DNA of 64,000 nucleotides from Arthrobacter sp. SLBN-83 (GTDB lineage: Bacteria; Actinomycetota; Actinomycetes; Actinomycetales; Micrococcaceae): NCBI RefSeq assembly GCF_006715285.1, contig NZ_VFMX01000001.1, positions 930,001 to 994,000 of the forward strand. The letters are read 5' to 3'. The first letter of the stretch is position 1, and each line of letters begins with the position of its first letter. The notes under the pieces are model-generated. The model worked only from the letters and a program-made list of their open reading frames with translations. It ran no database searches and was not told the DNA's origin. Of the stretch, positions 45,648-54,699 are shown one piece after another. The translations under genes and the position numbers were made by a program.

Positions 45648-47237
45648 ATGCCCACAGACCGAAGCAGGAACGACTCTTCCACAGGCGCCACAAGTGCCCG
45701 CGGAACCAACCCCGCAGCCGCCACGGCTGCCAAGAAGCCCAGGCTGCTGCCACGCCGCCGCCTCAAGGAATCCGACGTCAACGTGGTTGACCAGCCGATG
45801 CTCAAAAAAGCGCTGGGCGGAACCATCGTGGGAAACACCATGGAGTGGTACGACGTAGGTGTCTTCGGCTACCTCATCACCACCATGGGGCCCGTTTTCC
45901 TCCCCGAGTCCGACCCCACCACGCAGACGCTGTTCCTCCTTGGAACCTTTGCCGCCACCTTCATCGCCCGCCCGCTCGGTGGCGTGATCTTCGGCTGGCT
46001 CGGCGACAAGATGGGCCGCCAGAAGATCCTGGCCACCACGCTGATGATCATGGCCGCCAGCACATTCCTCGTCGGCGTCCTGCCCGGATACGCGCAGATC
46101 GGCCTGTGGGCTGCTGCACTGCTGGTGCTCCTCAAGGTCATCCAGGGCTTCTCCACCGGCGGTGAGTACGCCGGTGCCACCACGTTCGTCAGCGAATATG
46201 CAGCTGACAAGCGCCGCGGCTTCTTCGCCAGCTTCCTGGACCTGGGCAGCTATCTGGGCTTCGCCATTGGCGCCGCCCTGGTCTCCGTCCTGCAGCTGAC
46301 CCTCGGCCAGGACACCATGGAAGCCTGGGGTTGGCGCATCCCCTTCCTGGTGGCCGGTCCGCTGGGCCTGATCGCCGTCTACTTCCGAAGCAAGATCGAG
46401 GAATCGCCCCAGTTCCAGGCCACCCTCGATGCCCAGGAGGAGCACGCCAAGAACGCCTCCCATGGTGAGACCGCACAGGCCAAGGGACCCGTGGGGATCA
46501 TCAAGGCCTACTGGCGCCCCATCATCGTCGCCATGGTCGTGGTGGCCGCCGCCAACACGGCGGGTTACGCATTGACCTCCTACATGCCCACGTACCTGAC
46601 GGAGTCAAAGGGCTACGACGAGGTGCATGGCACGCTGCTGACCATTCCCGTCCTGGTGGTCATGAGCCTCTGCATCCCGCTGACCGGCAAGCTGTCCGAC
46701 CGGATCGGCCGCCGTCCCGTACTCTGGATCGGCGCCATCAGCACGGTAGTCCTGGCCATCCCGGCCTTCATGCTGATCGGTATTGGACAGGTCTGGTCCA
46801 CCCTGGCCGGACTGGCCCTGATCGCCTTCCCGGTCACCTTCTATGTGGCCAACCTGGCCTCGGCCCTGCCGGCCCAGTTCCCCACGTCCAGCCGCTACGG
46901 CGCCATGGGCATCGCCTACAACTTCGCTGTGGCCATCTTTGGCGGCACCACCCCGTTCATCGTGGCGGCGCTGATCAGCGCCACGGGCAACGACATGATG
47001 CCCGCGTACTACCTGATGGCCACGTCCCTGGTGGGTGCGATTGCCATCTACTTCCTGAAGGAATCGGCCAACCGCCCGCTGCCCGGATCGATGCCGAGCG
47101 TTGACTCCGCGGCGGAGGCAAAGGAACTGGTGGCCACCCAGGACGAGAACCCGCTGATCAACCTGGACGAACTGCCGTTCGACACCCACGACGGCAACGA
47201 TCCCCAGGCACACCGCGGGGTCCCGGCCGGCGCCTAG
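45648..47237 (+). CDS. MFS transporter, metabolite:H+ symporter (MHS) family
   Basis: 529 residues, 12 membrane helices. The MHS signatures are present: NTMEWYDVGVFGYLITTMGPVFLPESDP (first helix and loop), RPLGGVIFGWLGDKMGRQKIL and LLKVIQGFSTGGEYAGATTFVSEYAADKRRGFFASFL. The relatives include ProP, ShiA and KgtP-like carriers of betaine, proline, dicarboxylates or aromatic acids. An extended polar N-terminus (~45 residues) and a polar C-terminal tail of ~45 residues are longer than usual. ATG at 45648 follows ACAGGAG. The substrate cannot be assigned. Confidence 0.9.
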   Translation: MPTDRSRNDSSTGATSARGTNPAAATAAKKPRLLPRRRLKESDVNVVDQPMLKKALGGTIVGNTMEWYDVGVFGYLITTMGPVFLPESDPTTQTLFLLGTFAATFIARPLGGVIFGWLGDKMGRQKILATTLMIMAASTFLVGVLPGYAQIGLWAAALLVLLKVIQGFSTGGEYAGATTFVSEYAADKRRGFFASFLDLGSYLGFAIGAALVSVLQLTLGQDTMEAWGWRIPFLVAGPLGLIAVYFRSKIEESPQFQATLDAQEEHAKNASHGETAQAKGPVGIIKAYWRPIIVAMVVVAAANTAGYALTSYMPTYLTESKGYDEVHGTLLTIPVLVVMSLCIPLTGKLSDRIGRRPVLWIGAISTVVLAIPAFMLIGIGQVWSTLAGLALIAFPVTFYVANLASALPAQFPTSSRYGAMGIAYNFAVAIFGGTTPFIVAALISATGNDMMPAYYLMATSLVGAIAIYFLKESANRPLPGSMPSVDSAAEAKELVATQDENPLINLDELPFDTHDGNDPQAHRGVPAGA

Positions 47238-47281
47238 TTCCAGCCGGGACACAGTTCCAGCCGGGACACAGTTCCAGCCGG
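47236..47281. repeat. Three tandem 17-base direct repeats after the transporter stop
   Basis: The unit AGTTCCAGCCGGGACAC occurs at 47236-47252 and 47253-47269 with a 12-base third copy to 47281. The first unit begins within the transporter stop codon (TAG at 47235-47237), immediately upstream of its terminator. Confidence 0.85.
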
Positions 47282-47312
47282 CTGCCGGGCATTCTTGTAG
47301 CCCACGCTCACT

Positions 47313-47360
47313 GGCCCGTCCCGCGTGCTTCCTTGGGGGAAGCATGCGGGGCGGGCCTTT
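47313..47360 (+). terminator. Terminator of the MHS transporter gene
   Basis: A long, nearly perfect stem (20-base arms at 47313-47332 and 47338-47357) with a 5-base loop and a TTT tail. Confidence 0.8.
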
Positions 47361-47492
47361 GCGTGCCTGCCGGATTTCCGAATATGACCGGCCTCAATGG
47401 AACTCTGCCCCAGGCCGGTGATACGTTCCCAAGGGTCCGCGGGCCGCGGGCCGCCATAAATGTCGCACAACCAAACAGGACAGGTCAGGTAC

Positions 47493-48629
47493 ATGAAGCG
47501 CGTAGTGGAACAGGTCCGCGCGCTCCACCGGCTGGAACCGGCCACCGGCGACCACCTTGCCGCACTCCGCGTGGCACTCAGCGTCGCCGTACCCTCGCTG
47601 CTCCTGCTGGTCCTGGGCCGCACCGACCTCATGATCTACGCCGTGTTCGGGGCCCTCACCGGCATGTACGGCAGGTCTGAACCGCACCAGCTGCGGCTCC
47701 GCCACCAGGGACAGGGCGCCTTGGTGCTGCTCAGCGGCGTCGCAGTGGGGGTGACGCTGTCCATCAACCACATCCATTCGTGGTGGCTGGTGGCCGTGGA
47801 AGCAATCCTTGCAGGCGTTGGTTCGGTCTACGCTGACCGGGTACGCCTGAAACCGAACGGTCCCTTCTTCGGAATCCTTGCCCTTGGCGCCTGCGCTTCC
47901 GTTCCCACCGTTGTGCCCTGGTACGCCGCCATGTTCATCGCTTGCGCATCGTCGGTGTTCTCCATTTTGATCGGCTTTAGCGGCTGGGTGCGGCGGAGGT
48001 CCTGGGAACCGGGCGCAACCAGGAACGTGCCATCCCGTTCATCGGCCCGGCGGCGGGAACTATCCGTCCACGCTGCCCGGTACGTGCTGGCGGTGGGTGC
48101 CGCGGGAACGGCGGGCGTCATCAGCGGTACCGGCCATCCGCACTGGGCCATGGCAGCAGCGGCAGTACCGCTCGCCGGCGCAGACCTGCCCAGCAGCGTC
48201 CGGCGGGGCGTCCACCGCGTCGTGGGGACGCTCGTGGGGCTGGCGGTCACCGCCGTCGTCCTCCTGCCGGAGCCCTGGGCACTGGCCGGCCTCTACCCCG
48301 CACTCCAAGAGCCGGCGCACCGGGCGGCCGTGCTGGCCCTGCTGGTGATCCTCTTCCAGTTCGCCACCGAGCTGTTCATGACCAGGCACTATGGCCTTGC
48401 CATGGTCTGGTTCACACCTGTCATCCTGCTGATGACCCAGCTGGCCTCGCCCATCGAGCCGCGGGTCCTGATCCTTGAGCGCGCGGTGGAGACGCTGGTG
48501 GGCGCACTGCTGGGGATCCTGGTAGTGGTAACTGTCCGCCGGCCCGGCTCCCGCAGCGGACATACCCTACCGGAATCTAATGGCGGCTCTGCGCCCCTAC
48601 TTCGGCTTCCGGGCCGGTCCGGCCATTAG
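47493..48629 (+). CDS. FUSC family membrane protein
   Basis: 378 residues. Two blocks of membrane helices (about residues 20-160 and 190-355) are joined by an Arg/Ser-rich loop. ALRVALSVAVPSLLLLVLGRTDLMIYAVFGALTGMYGRSEPHQLRLRHQ is the FUSC-type N-terminal signature and VHRVVGTLVGLAVTAVVLL the matching second one. The family is linked to export of aromatic acids or to envelope stress in other bacteria, but here the substrate is unknown. I took the ATG at 47493 at the start of the conserved part. The end overlaps the convergent SDR gene by about 33 bases. Confidence 0.85.
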   Translation: MKRVVEQVRALHRLEPATGDHLAALRVALSVAVPSLLLLVLGRTDLMIYAVFGALTGMYGRSEPHQLRLRHQGQGALVLLSGVAVGVTLSINHIHSWWLVAVEAILAGVGSVYADRVRLKPNGPFFGILALGACASVPTVVPWYAAMFIACASSVFSILIGFSGWVRRRSWEPGATRNVPSRSSARRRELSVHAARYVLAVGAAGTAGVISGTGHPHWAMAAAAVPLAGADLPSSVRRGVHRVVGTLVGLAVTAVVLLPEPWALAGLYPALQEPAHRAAVLALLVILFQFATELFMTRHYGLAMVWFTPVILLMTQLASPIEPRVLILERAVETLVGALLGILVVVTVRRPGSRSGHTLPESNGGSAPLLRLPGRSGH

Positions 48630-49370
48630 GCGCGCCGGAGCGACCTTGGCCACTGCGGCCACCGCCTTGTAACGCTTGGACGGGATGGAGACTGCCTTGC
48701 CGCGCTCGTTGTCCGCCAGGCCTTCGCTGACCACCCGTTCGGCGCGCAGCCAAGTCCAGGACGGGGCCACCGACTTGTCCATCCCCATCCGGTCGTGGAA
48801 CTCCGTGTGGGTGAAGCCGGGGCAGACGGCCGTGACCTTGATGCCACGCTTGCGGTAGGCGAGGTTGGCCCACCGGCTGAAACTCACCAGCCAGGCCTTC
48901 GCCGCCGAATAGGTGCCGCGGGGCAGGAACGCGGCCACGCTGGCCACGTTGATGATCCTGCCCTCCCCGCGCTCCAACATGCCCCGCAACGCTGCGTGGG
49001 TGAGCAGCATGGACGTTTCCGCGTGCAGCTTCAGGTGCTTCTTCTCCTCCGCGGGATGGTTGTCCTCAAAGTTGTGCAACAGGCCGATGCCGGCATTGTT
49101 CACCAGGATCCCCACCGGCCGCGTTGCATCCTCGAGGCGTTCGACGACGGCCGCCACGTCGTCGTCCTGCGTCAGGTCAGCGGGAAGCACCTCAGCCGTG
49201 ATGCCGTACTGCCGGCGGAAGTCTTCCGCTGTTTCTGCCAGCCGGGACGCGTTGCGCGCCACCAGGACCAAGTCATGCCCCTGGGCCGCAAGCTGCTTGG
49301 CAAATTCATGGCCGAGCCCTGCGCTGGCTCCGGTGACAAGTGCTGTTGTTCGGGTGCTGGATGGCGTCAT
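48597..49370 (-). CDS. Short-chain dehydrogenase/reductase
   Basis: 257 residues, a complete classical SDR. TGASAGLGHEFAK (NADP site, about residues 13-25), NNAGIG (92-97 region) and the catalytic YSAAK (about residue 155) are all present. It most probably reduces ketones or aldehydes with NADPH in the cytosol; substrate unknown. The 3' end overlaps the convergent FUSC gene. Confidence 0.88.
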   Translation of the reverse strand: MTPSSTRTTALVTGASAGLGHEFAKQLAAQGHDLVLVARNASRLAETAEDFRRQYGITAEVLPADLTQDDDVAAVVERLEDATRPVGILVNNAGIGLLHNFEDNHPAEEKKHLKLHAETSMLLTHAALRGMLERGEGRIINVASVAAFLPRGTYSAAKAWLVSFSRWANLAYRKRGIKVTAVCPGFTHTEFHDRMGMDKSVAPSWTWLRAERVVSEGLADNERGKAVSIPSKRYKAVAAVAKVAPARLMAGPARKPK

Positions 49371-49546
49371 GCTGCAAGCCTAGCCAGCAAGGCGGCAGGA
49401 TGGGACCGCCCTGCCTGCACCAGGTATAGATACGGCAAAAGCAGCGCCAGGGACCCAGTTGGGAGTGCGTGTGGCAGGACGGCCCCGCCCGGGGAAGCTA
49501 CGCTGGAACCGCCGGCGGCCGGCCAGGCTGCCGTGAAGGGGGAAAC

Positions 49547-49879
49547 ATGGACCAGCAACCATCCGCGGCACTCGGGTTCCGCGAAGTGGACCGGGACGGA
49601 AACCCGGTACCGCCTGAATCCGAAGGTGTGGAATACGCCAGGACATGGCACGCGCCCAACCCGTTCATCGTGGTGCTGTGGCTGCTGGCTGCAGGCCTGA
49701 TTGCCGGCGGAGCGGGGGCACTGTTGAGCGGACCCGTGGTCACAGGGCCGTCATCGGGCGGGATCCCGCTCGCGTACATCGTTTACACCTTTGCCCCGCA
49801 GGTGGTTGTTGCCGGTTTTGCCACCGTGGTTTTCCTGCTTTTCTGGCATGCCTGGCAGTGGCAACGCCGCCGCGGATGA
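49547..49879 (+). CDS. Small two-helix membrane protein
   Basis: 110 residues, function unknown. A polar N-terminus (GFREVDRDGNPVPPESEGVEYARTWHAPNP) precedes two membrane helices (about 47-70 and 82-103) and a short basic end (WHAWQWQRRRG). ATG at 49547 follows GAAGGGGGAA. No operon partner is evident. Confidence 0.7.
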   Translation: MDQQPSAALGFREVDRDGNPVPPESEGVEYARTWHAPNPFIVVLWLLAAGLIAGGAGALLSGPVVTGPSSGGIPLAYIVYTFAPQVVVAGFATVVFLLFWHAWQWQRRRG

Positions 49880-49914
49880 GCCCGATTTCCCAGCTGTAAC
49901 TTGTGCAACATTTA

Positions 49915-49926
49915 GTAAGCATGCTT
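49915..49926. promoter_or_regulatory. TAAGCATGCTTT element
   Basis: It differs by one base from the palindrome at 19282-19293 and lies about 95 bases ahead of the gene at 50018, in a promoter-sized interval. Confidence 0.35.
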
Positions 49927-50017
49927 TGCTTGTGGGGATAAATGAACCTCCGCAAGCAGTTCGCGGCGGGGTTGCCGATGTTGGCGGCTCCGTGAAAGAA
50001 GCCCAGGGAAGAACATA

Positions 50018-50341
50018 ATGACCACCGCAATGGAAGACCAGTTGGCAGCGTTTGGGGAGCGCACTGAGGCAGCTGGAAATGTCTTGACCGCTACCGTACC
50101 CGTGGATGCAGGGTTGCTGTTGACCCTGAACTCGCGCATGCATTGCCGCACGCCGATGCAGCGCGTCGACCACGACGAACTGCCGGTCCGGCAGCCCGTG
50201 TACGTTGACGGAAACTCCGTCGTTGCCCTTCGGCCGGGATCCGTCCCGGAGAGTGTGGTCACCTACCGCTGCGCCTGCGGCTTCACGATCGATGACCCGG
50301 GAACCGCCATGACGGTCAGCGGCCAGGCCCTAGCCAGCTAA
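50018..50341 (+). CDS. Small conserved-looking protein with paired Cys
   Basis: 107 residues, function unknown. It carries two cysteine-containing spots, MHCRTPMQR near residue 42 and TYRCACGFTIDD near residue 85, which could make a small metal site or a disulfide. The rest is soluble and well mixed. ATG at 50018 follows AGGGAAG. A palindrome-like motif is upstream. Confidence 0.65.
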   Translation: MTTAMEDQLAAFGERTEAAGNVLTATVPVDAGLLLTLNSRMHCRTPMQRVDHDELPVRQPVYVDGNSVVALRPGSVPESVVTYRCACGFTIDDPGTAMTVSGQALAS

Positions 50342-50362
50342 CCGGTCCCTGCTTGACCCTCC

Positions 50363-50397
50363 AGGCCCCCGCCAGCTGATAGCCGGCGGGGGCCTTG
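50363..50397 (+). terminator. Terminator after the 50018 gene
   Basis: An 11-base perfect stem (AGGCCCCCGCC at 50363-50373, complement at 50385-50395) with an 11-base loop, between convergent genes. Confidence 0.65.
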
Positions 50398-50416
50398 CCA
50401 GCTGGCCAGACCGGGT

Positions 50417-50496
50417 AACCAGGACCCGCAGCCAGCCAAGACACCCACAAACCGGGACCCGCAGCTGCCCGTGTGCGCGTAACCTGGACCCGGGGG
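50417..50496. repeat. Three spaced imperfect direct repeats
   Basis: AACCAGGACCCGCAG (50417), AACCGGGACCCGCAG (50450) and AACCTGGACCCGGGG (50481) are spaced 33 and 31 bases apart and end at the stop codon of the thioredoxin reductase-like gene. Confidence 0.65.
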
Positions 50497-51462
50497 TTAT
50501 TTCCCCGCAGGCACCCTGGCTGCCTCCACGGCCCGGCGCGTGTCCGCCAGGACCAGGTCCGCGTTGATGGCCTCTGCCGCGCGAAGCCCGGCGGCGGCTG
50601 CGGTGATGACCTGCGCTGAAACATCCGTGGCGTTGCCCGCAGCCCACACGCCCGGGCAGGATGTGCGGCCGCTTTCATCCGTCTCCAGCCGTGTTCCCGG
50701 ACCTTCCTGGAGCGCGGCCGGCTCCAGTCCCAAGCGTTCGAGCATGTTGGCCTTGCTCACGGCGGCGGGGCTGACCACCAGAACGTCCAGGGCCACTGTG
50801 ACGCCGGAGTCCAGGATGGCCCCAGTGAGCCGGTCGTCGGTGACATCCAACTCCCGGACCTTTCCCTCCACCACCTGAACGGAACGGGCTGCGAGCTGTT
50901 CCGCCTGGCCTGCGCTAAGTTCCAGGGCGTCGTTGAGCAGGATGGTCACGTCTGCACTCCATTGCCGGAATGTCAGGGCCTGCAGGACGGAGTGGGGATC
51001 CGCTGCCAGGACGCCGATCTTTTGGTTCCGGATTTCCCATCCGTGGCAGTACGGGCAGTACAGCACATCCCGGCCCCAGCGGTCGGCCACCCCGGGAAGG
51101 TCCGGCAGCTCATCCACGATTCCAGTAGCAATTAGCAGGCGACGGACAGTAACAGTGGAACCATCGTCCATAGCCAGGATGAACTGGTCTTCTTCACGAC
51201 TGGCCGACCGGACGAAGCCCGAAGCCGTCGTCCCCCCATACCGGGTCAGCTCCTCCCGGCCGGCGGCAATCAAGTCCCGCGGACTCATTCCCTCCCGGCT
51301 GAGGAATCCGTGGACGCTCTCCGCCCCAAGGTTCCGCTGTTCGCCGGCGTCGATCACCACCACCGAGCGCAGTGCCCGCGCCAGGGCAATCCCGGCACTC
51401 AGCCCCGCCGGTCCCCCACCGATAACTGCAACATCGAATACTTGGTCCTGGTTCTCCGCCAT
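50497..51462 (-). CDS. Thioredoxin reductase-like FAD/NAD(P) oxidoreductase
   Basis: 321 residues, as in small thioredoxin-reductase-type proteins. The FAD site GGGPAGLSAG (about residues 15-24), the redox motif LYCPYCHGWE (CPYC, about residues 133-140) and the C-terminal CPGVWAAGNATD (FAD site) are present. It may reduce a thioredoxin-like partner or a small-molecule disulfide with NAD(P)H. No thioredoxin gene is adjacent. ATG at 51462. Direct repeats lie at its 3' end. Confidence 0.88.
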   Translation of the reverse strand: MAENQDQVFDVAVIGGGPAGLSAGIALARALRSVVVIDAGEQRNLGAESVHGFLSREGMSPRDLIAAGREELTRYGGTTASGFVRSASREEDQFILAMDDGSTVTVRRLLIATGIVDELPDLPGVADRWGRDVLYCPYCHGWEIRNQKIGVLAADPHSVLQALTFRQWSADVTILLNDALELSAGQAEQLAARSVQVVEGKVRELDVTDDRLTGAILDSGVTVALDVLVVSPAAVSKANMLERLGLEPAALQEGPGTRLETDESGRTSCPGVWAAGNATDVSAQVITAAAAGLRAAEAINADLVLADTRRAVEAARVPAGK

Positions 51463-51577
51463 CTGTAAGCAGTACCCGGGGTGGCCCGGGGATTAACGCT
51501 TCAGGGACAAGCGGCTTCGGGGCTCACGGCTCAGCAAAAAGCGAAGGCGCGGGACAGGACGCCGTCAGCCTGCCCAC

Positions 51578-51907
51578 TCAGCGGTCCGGCCAGTCAACGA
51601 ACTGTTCGTAGCCTTCGTGCTTGCGGAGGTAGCCGGAAATGAACGGGCAGTGCGGGATGATGCGCTTGCCGGTGGCCACCACATCGTCCAGCGCGAAGTG
51701 CGCCAAAACTTTTCCCAGGCCCTTGCCTTCGAATTCCTGCCCGGTCTCCGTGTGGGTGAAGTCGATGTGCCCGGGAAGGTCGCGGAAAAACGCCTGCACC
51801 GCAAGCCTGCCATCCACCAGGAGTTCGTACCGGTGCTGGGCGTCGTTGCGCCGCAGCGAGACGTTGGCGGTGAACTTGTCCTCCGCGGACGCGGTGTTCT
51901 CGGTCAT
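51578..51907 (-). CDS. Small GNAT-type N-acetyltransferase
   Basis: 109 residues, the single-domain Gcn5-like type. The acetyl-CoA loop is TGQEFEGKGLGKVLAHFALD (about residues 55-75) and the end CPFISGYLRKHEGYEQFVDWP is typical of the family. The acceptor is unknown. Gene start at 51907, 15 bases after the acyltransferase gene, and possibly in one transcript with it. Confidence 0.85.
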   Translation of the reverse strand: MTENTASAEDKFTANVSLRRNDAQHRYELLVDGRLAVQAFFRDLPGHIDFTHTETGQEFEGKGLGKVLAHFALDDVVATGKRIIPHCPFISGYLRKHEGYEQFVDWPDR

Positions 51908-51922
51908 GGTTCGACAGTGGCA

Positions 51923-53236
51923 CTACTTCACCCCGCTGGCAATGCCCCTTCTCCCCCTCTTCCTCTTCCGCCGGTCACCCAACGGAACGCCACCCAGCAA
52001 GAGAGTGGCCACAAAGAAGCAGACGGCGCCGGCTGCGAGCAGTCCCAGTGACAGTCCGTTAAGGGCGGCGTCCGCAACGGGGATGAAGACCACCACGACG
52101 CCGGCCCCCGCCAAGGCGGGCCGGCAGCGGAAGGCGTGCATCGCCGTCGTCCGTTCCTCCAAGTGGCCAAAGGCCGCCACCACCGGCAGGAGCAGGAGGA
52201 CCAGCACAAGGACCACCAGGGGCCGCGACCACCACCATGCGGCCGTGCCGGAACCGGGTTTGGGGATCGGGGCCAGGAGCAGCAGCCCGGACATAGCCGC
52301 CAGGAGCGGCAGGTGCCACAGGTACACCGTCAGGGACCTCGCCCCGGCGAGTGTCAGCAGCCGGCTGATCCAGCCCACTTGGGCCAGCGGTGCCAGGAGC
52401 GGGCGCGCCAGTTCCATCACGGCCAACTGCGCGACGCCCAGGATCACCAGGGTCAGGTTGGGTGGGTTGAGGTTGACCAGCATGTTTCCCCGATACAGCC
52501 CCAGCCCGGTCACGAGTCCCAGCAGCAGGTGTGCCGCCACGGCCACGCCCAGCAGCCCCGAGGGGGAAAGGCGGGAAAAGTAGCCGTCGGCGGCCAGGAA
52601 CCCCAGTTGCTGAACCGCGCACCACACGAAGACCAAGTTGACGTTGGCAAGGTCAGGCAGTGCGCCCCGGAGGCAGTCCACGGCAACCACCAGCCCGGTG
52701 AGCAGGCCGAGGGTGAGCCAGGGGGCACGGGCGTGCAGCGCCGCCAAAGCCGGAATGTTCAGCTGCGCCGCGAGGTACGCGGCCAGGAACCATAGGGGCA
52801 TGGCTGCGCCGGTGGCCATGAGCTGGACCACCTGCTGGTCAACTCCCAGCGCGCCGGCCACGGAAAGGCCTGCCACCATGGATGCCAGCAGCGCGGTGGC
52901 CGGGCGGACCAGGCGCAGGAGCCGGGCGCGGATGAACTGGGCCGCCGTGCCGCCGCCTGCCTTGAGCCGGCGCCAGGACTGCAGCCCAGTGATGCCGCCG
53001 GTGACGAAAAACAAGGGCATGACCATGAAGATCCAGATGACCGGCTCGAACCAGTGCTGATCACCCAGGGTATTTTCCGTGGTCACAGTGCCGTCCGGGT
53101 GCAGGACGGGGCTGACCATCATGGAGTGCCCCACCACCACCAGCGCCAGGCAGATGAAGCGGACAAGGTCGATGGCCGGATCACGGTTCGCCGTGTCCGG
53201 CACGGAATCTGACTCCCGCCTGCCGCTGTTGCCCAC
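51923..53236 (-). CDS. Acyltransferase 3 family membrane protein
   Basis: 437 residues, about 10-11 membrane helices. The N-terminal DPAIDLVRFICLALVVVGHSMM carries the Arg and His of the family active site. VYLWHLPLLAAM (about residue 320) is also typical. Such enzymes O-acylate sugars, lipids or antibiotics at the membrane; the substrate is not known. GTG start at 53236 with AGGA nearby. A DUF1304 gene precedes it on the same strand. Confidence 0.85.
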   Translation of the reverse strand: MGNSGRRESDSVPDTANRDPAIDLVRFICLALVVVGHSMMVSPVLHPDGTVTTENTLGDQHWFEPVIWIFMVMPLFFVTGGITGLQSWRRLKAGGGTAAQFIRARLLRLVRPATALLASMVAGLSVAGALGVDQQVVQLMATGAAMPLWFLAAYLAAQLNIPALAALHARAPWLTLGLLTGLVVAVDCLRGALPDLANVNLVFVWCAVQQLGFLAADGYFSRLSPSGLLGVAVAAHLLLGLVTGLGLYRGNMLVNLNPPNLTLVILGVAQLAVMELARPLLAPLAQVGWISRLLTLAGARSLTVYLWHLPLLAAMSGLLLLAPIPKPGSGTAAWWWSRPLVVLVLVLLLLPVVAAFGHLEERTTAMHAFRCRPALAGAGVVVVFIPVADAALNGLSLGLLAAGAVCFFVATLLLGGVPLGDRRKRKRGRRGIASGVK

Positions 53237-53322
53237 GGGTCCTACAAGTGCTCGAGGCTGCCCACGGCACTATTGTGCCCCCGTTCCAGGCAGGGTTTAA
53301 GGACCATAGGGCCCGGGATGAC

Positions 53323-53727
53323 CTACAGCAGTACTGCCAGCAGGCCCAGGACGACGGCGAGCAGCGGCGTGGTGCCCTGAGTTACGGCGGCGCGGAGGTA
53401 CTTGCGCCCGGTCAGGGCCAGGACGGCCGCGGCCAGCAGCATGGACCCGCAGCAACTGAAGACAAGGGTCCAGCCTGCCACGGACTGCGCCGACGCCGGG
53501 GCGCTGAACGCCACGAGCCCCACCCCAATGAATGCCCCGAGCGCCAGGAACAGGTTGTAGAAGCCTTGGTTGTACGCCAGCGGCTTGGTGGTCTCCGCGT
53601 CTGACTGGGACGCGATGCCAAAGCGCTTCCAGGTTGGCGGCCGGGTCCAGGTCAGCGACTCCATGGTGAAGATGAAGACATGCAGCGCGCCGGCAAGGAA
53701 GGCAAAAAACAGGGAGGCCAGGATCAT
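53323..53727 (-). CDS. DUF1304 membrane protein
   Basis: 134 residues, four membrane helices, with FAFLAGALHVFIFTMESLTWTRPPTWKRFG at the N-terminus and AYNQGFYNLFLALGAFIG, both clear DUF1304 marks. Function unknown. ATG at 53727. It is upstream of the acyltransferase gene on the same strand. Confidence 0.9.
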   Translation of the reverse strand: MILASLFFAFLAGALHVFIFTMESLTWTRPPTWKRFGIASQSDAETTKPLAYNQGFYNLFLALGAFIGVGLVAFSAPASAQSVAGWTLVFSCCGSMLLAAAVLALTGRKYLRAAVTQGTTPLLAVVLGLLAVLL

Positions 53728-53795
53728 TGCTCGATCCTAGCCTCCTGTTGGAGCCGTGATTCCCGCCTGGAGGGCACGGGCCCCAAGGGCAACAA

Positions 53796-53829
53796 GGAGG
53801 CCAGGACCGGCTGCTTGATCCTGGCCTCC
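53796..53829 (-). terminator. Terminator of the acid-sugar operon
   Basis: GGAGGCCAGGA at 53796-53806 and TCCTGGCCTCC at 53819-53829 form an 11-base stem just after the end of the aldolase gene (minus strand). Adjacent CAAG and CTTG extend it imperfectly. Confidence 0.6.
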
Positions 53830-53847
53830 CGCTTGGGGAAGATTCGG

Positions 53848-54699
53848 CTACCGTGCCAGCGTGGCCAGTGTGGTGACGGCAAAGCCCTTGGCCGACTCGT
53901 TCCAGAGAGCCAGGAGGCCCTGCAGGTTCTCGCCGTCCGCACGGTGCCCGGGAAGCTGGTCCTGGAGGGTGGCCAGCACGCCGGTCCGCAGCTCCGTGTT
54001 GAAGTTGACCTTGCCGACGTTCATGACGGCAGCCTTGACCAGCTCCTCCGCCGGTATTCCGGAGGCGCCGTGCAGTACCAGCGGAATGTGGATCCGCGCC
54101 GCGATGTCCTGCAGCACGTCCCAGCGCAGCTTCGGCTCACCTTTGTATTTGCCGTGGACGTTGCCCACCGCGACGGCCAGCAGCTCCGCGCCGGTGCGGG
54201 AGACAAAGTCCTCCACCTGCGCGGAGTCCGTCAGGCCAGCCACGTCGACGCCGGACTGGTCTGCTCCGAAGGCACGGTCCTCGTCCCCTGCCAGGCCGCC
54301 CAGTTCGGCTTCGAGCACCACCTCGGCACCCAGCCGCGCACGGGCGGCCTGGACCAGCGCAATGTTGTCCTCATAGGGAAGGGACGAACCGTCGGCCAGG
54401 ACGGAATCCGCCCCCGCCTGGACGGCGTCGGCCATGACCTGGAGGTCGGAGGCGTGGTCGAGCTGCACCGCGACCGGCACCGCAGCAGCATCGGCCAGGC
54501 CGCGCAACGCCGTGATGAGGCGGAGGCCGTTGGCGGTGGCGGCGGTCTTGGGTGCCACCAGCAGGATCACGCCCCTGCCGGATTCTTCCGCGGCACCCAC
54601 AACAGCCAGCGCTGTGGTGAAGTCGTAGCAAGTGAAGGCGGGAACTGCGGAACCCTGCTGCAGGGCGGAGGTGACCAGGTGGTCCAGTCGGGTATGCAT
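53848..54699 (-). CDS. Class II (zinc) ketose-bisphosphate-type aldolase
   Basis: 283 residues, like KbaY/FbaA class II aldolases. Zinc ligand His are in VQLDHASD (about residue 81), VGNVHGKYKGEPKL (about residue 180) and VLHGASGIP (about residue 210); the Glu in VLEAELGGLAGDED is also kept. Substrates of this class are phosphorylated ketoses. In this operon it would split a phosphorylated acid-sugar intermediate made by the DUF1537 kinase, in place of the OtnC-type aldolase/decarboxylase used in the well-known ygbJKLMN-type operon. Coupled to the permease (TGATG overlap). Confidence 0.88.
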   Translation of the reverse strand: MHTRLDHLVTSALQQGSAVPAFTCYDFTTALAVVGAAEESGRGVILLVAPKTAATANGLRLITALRGLADAAAVPVAVQLDHASDLQVMADAVQAGADSVLADGSSLPYEDNIALVQAARARLGAEVVLEAELGGLAGDEDRAFGADQSGVDVAGLTDSAQVEDFVSRTGAELLAVAVGNVHGKYKGEPKLRWDVLQDIAARIHIPLVLHGASGIPAEELVKAAVMNVGKVNFNTELRTGVLATLQDQLPGHRADGENLQGLLALWNESAKGFAVTTLATLAR

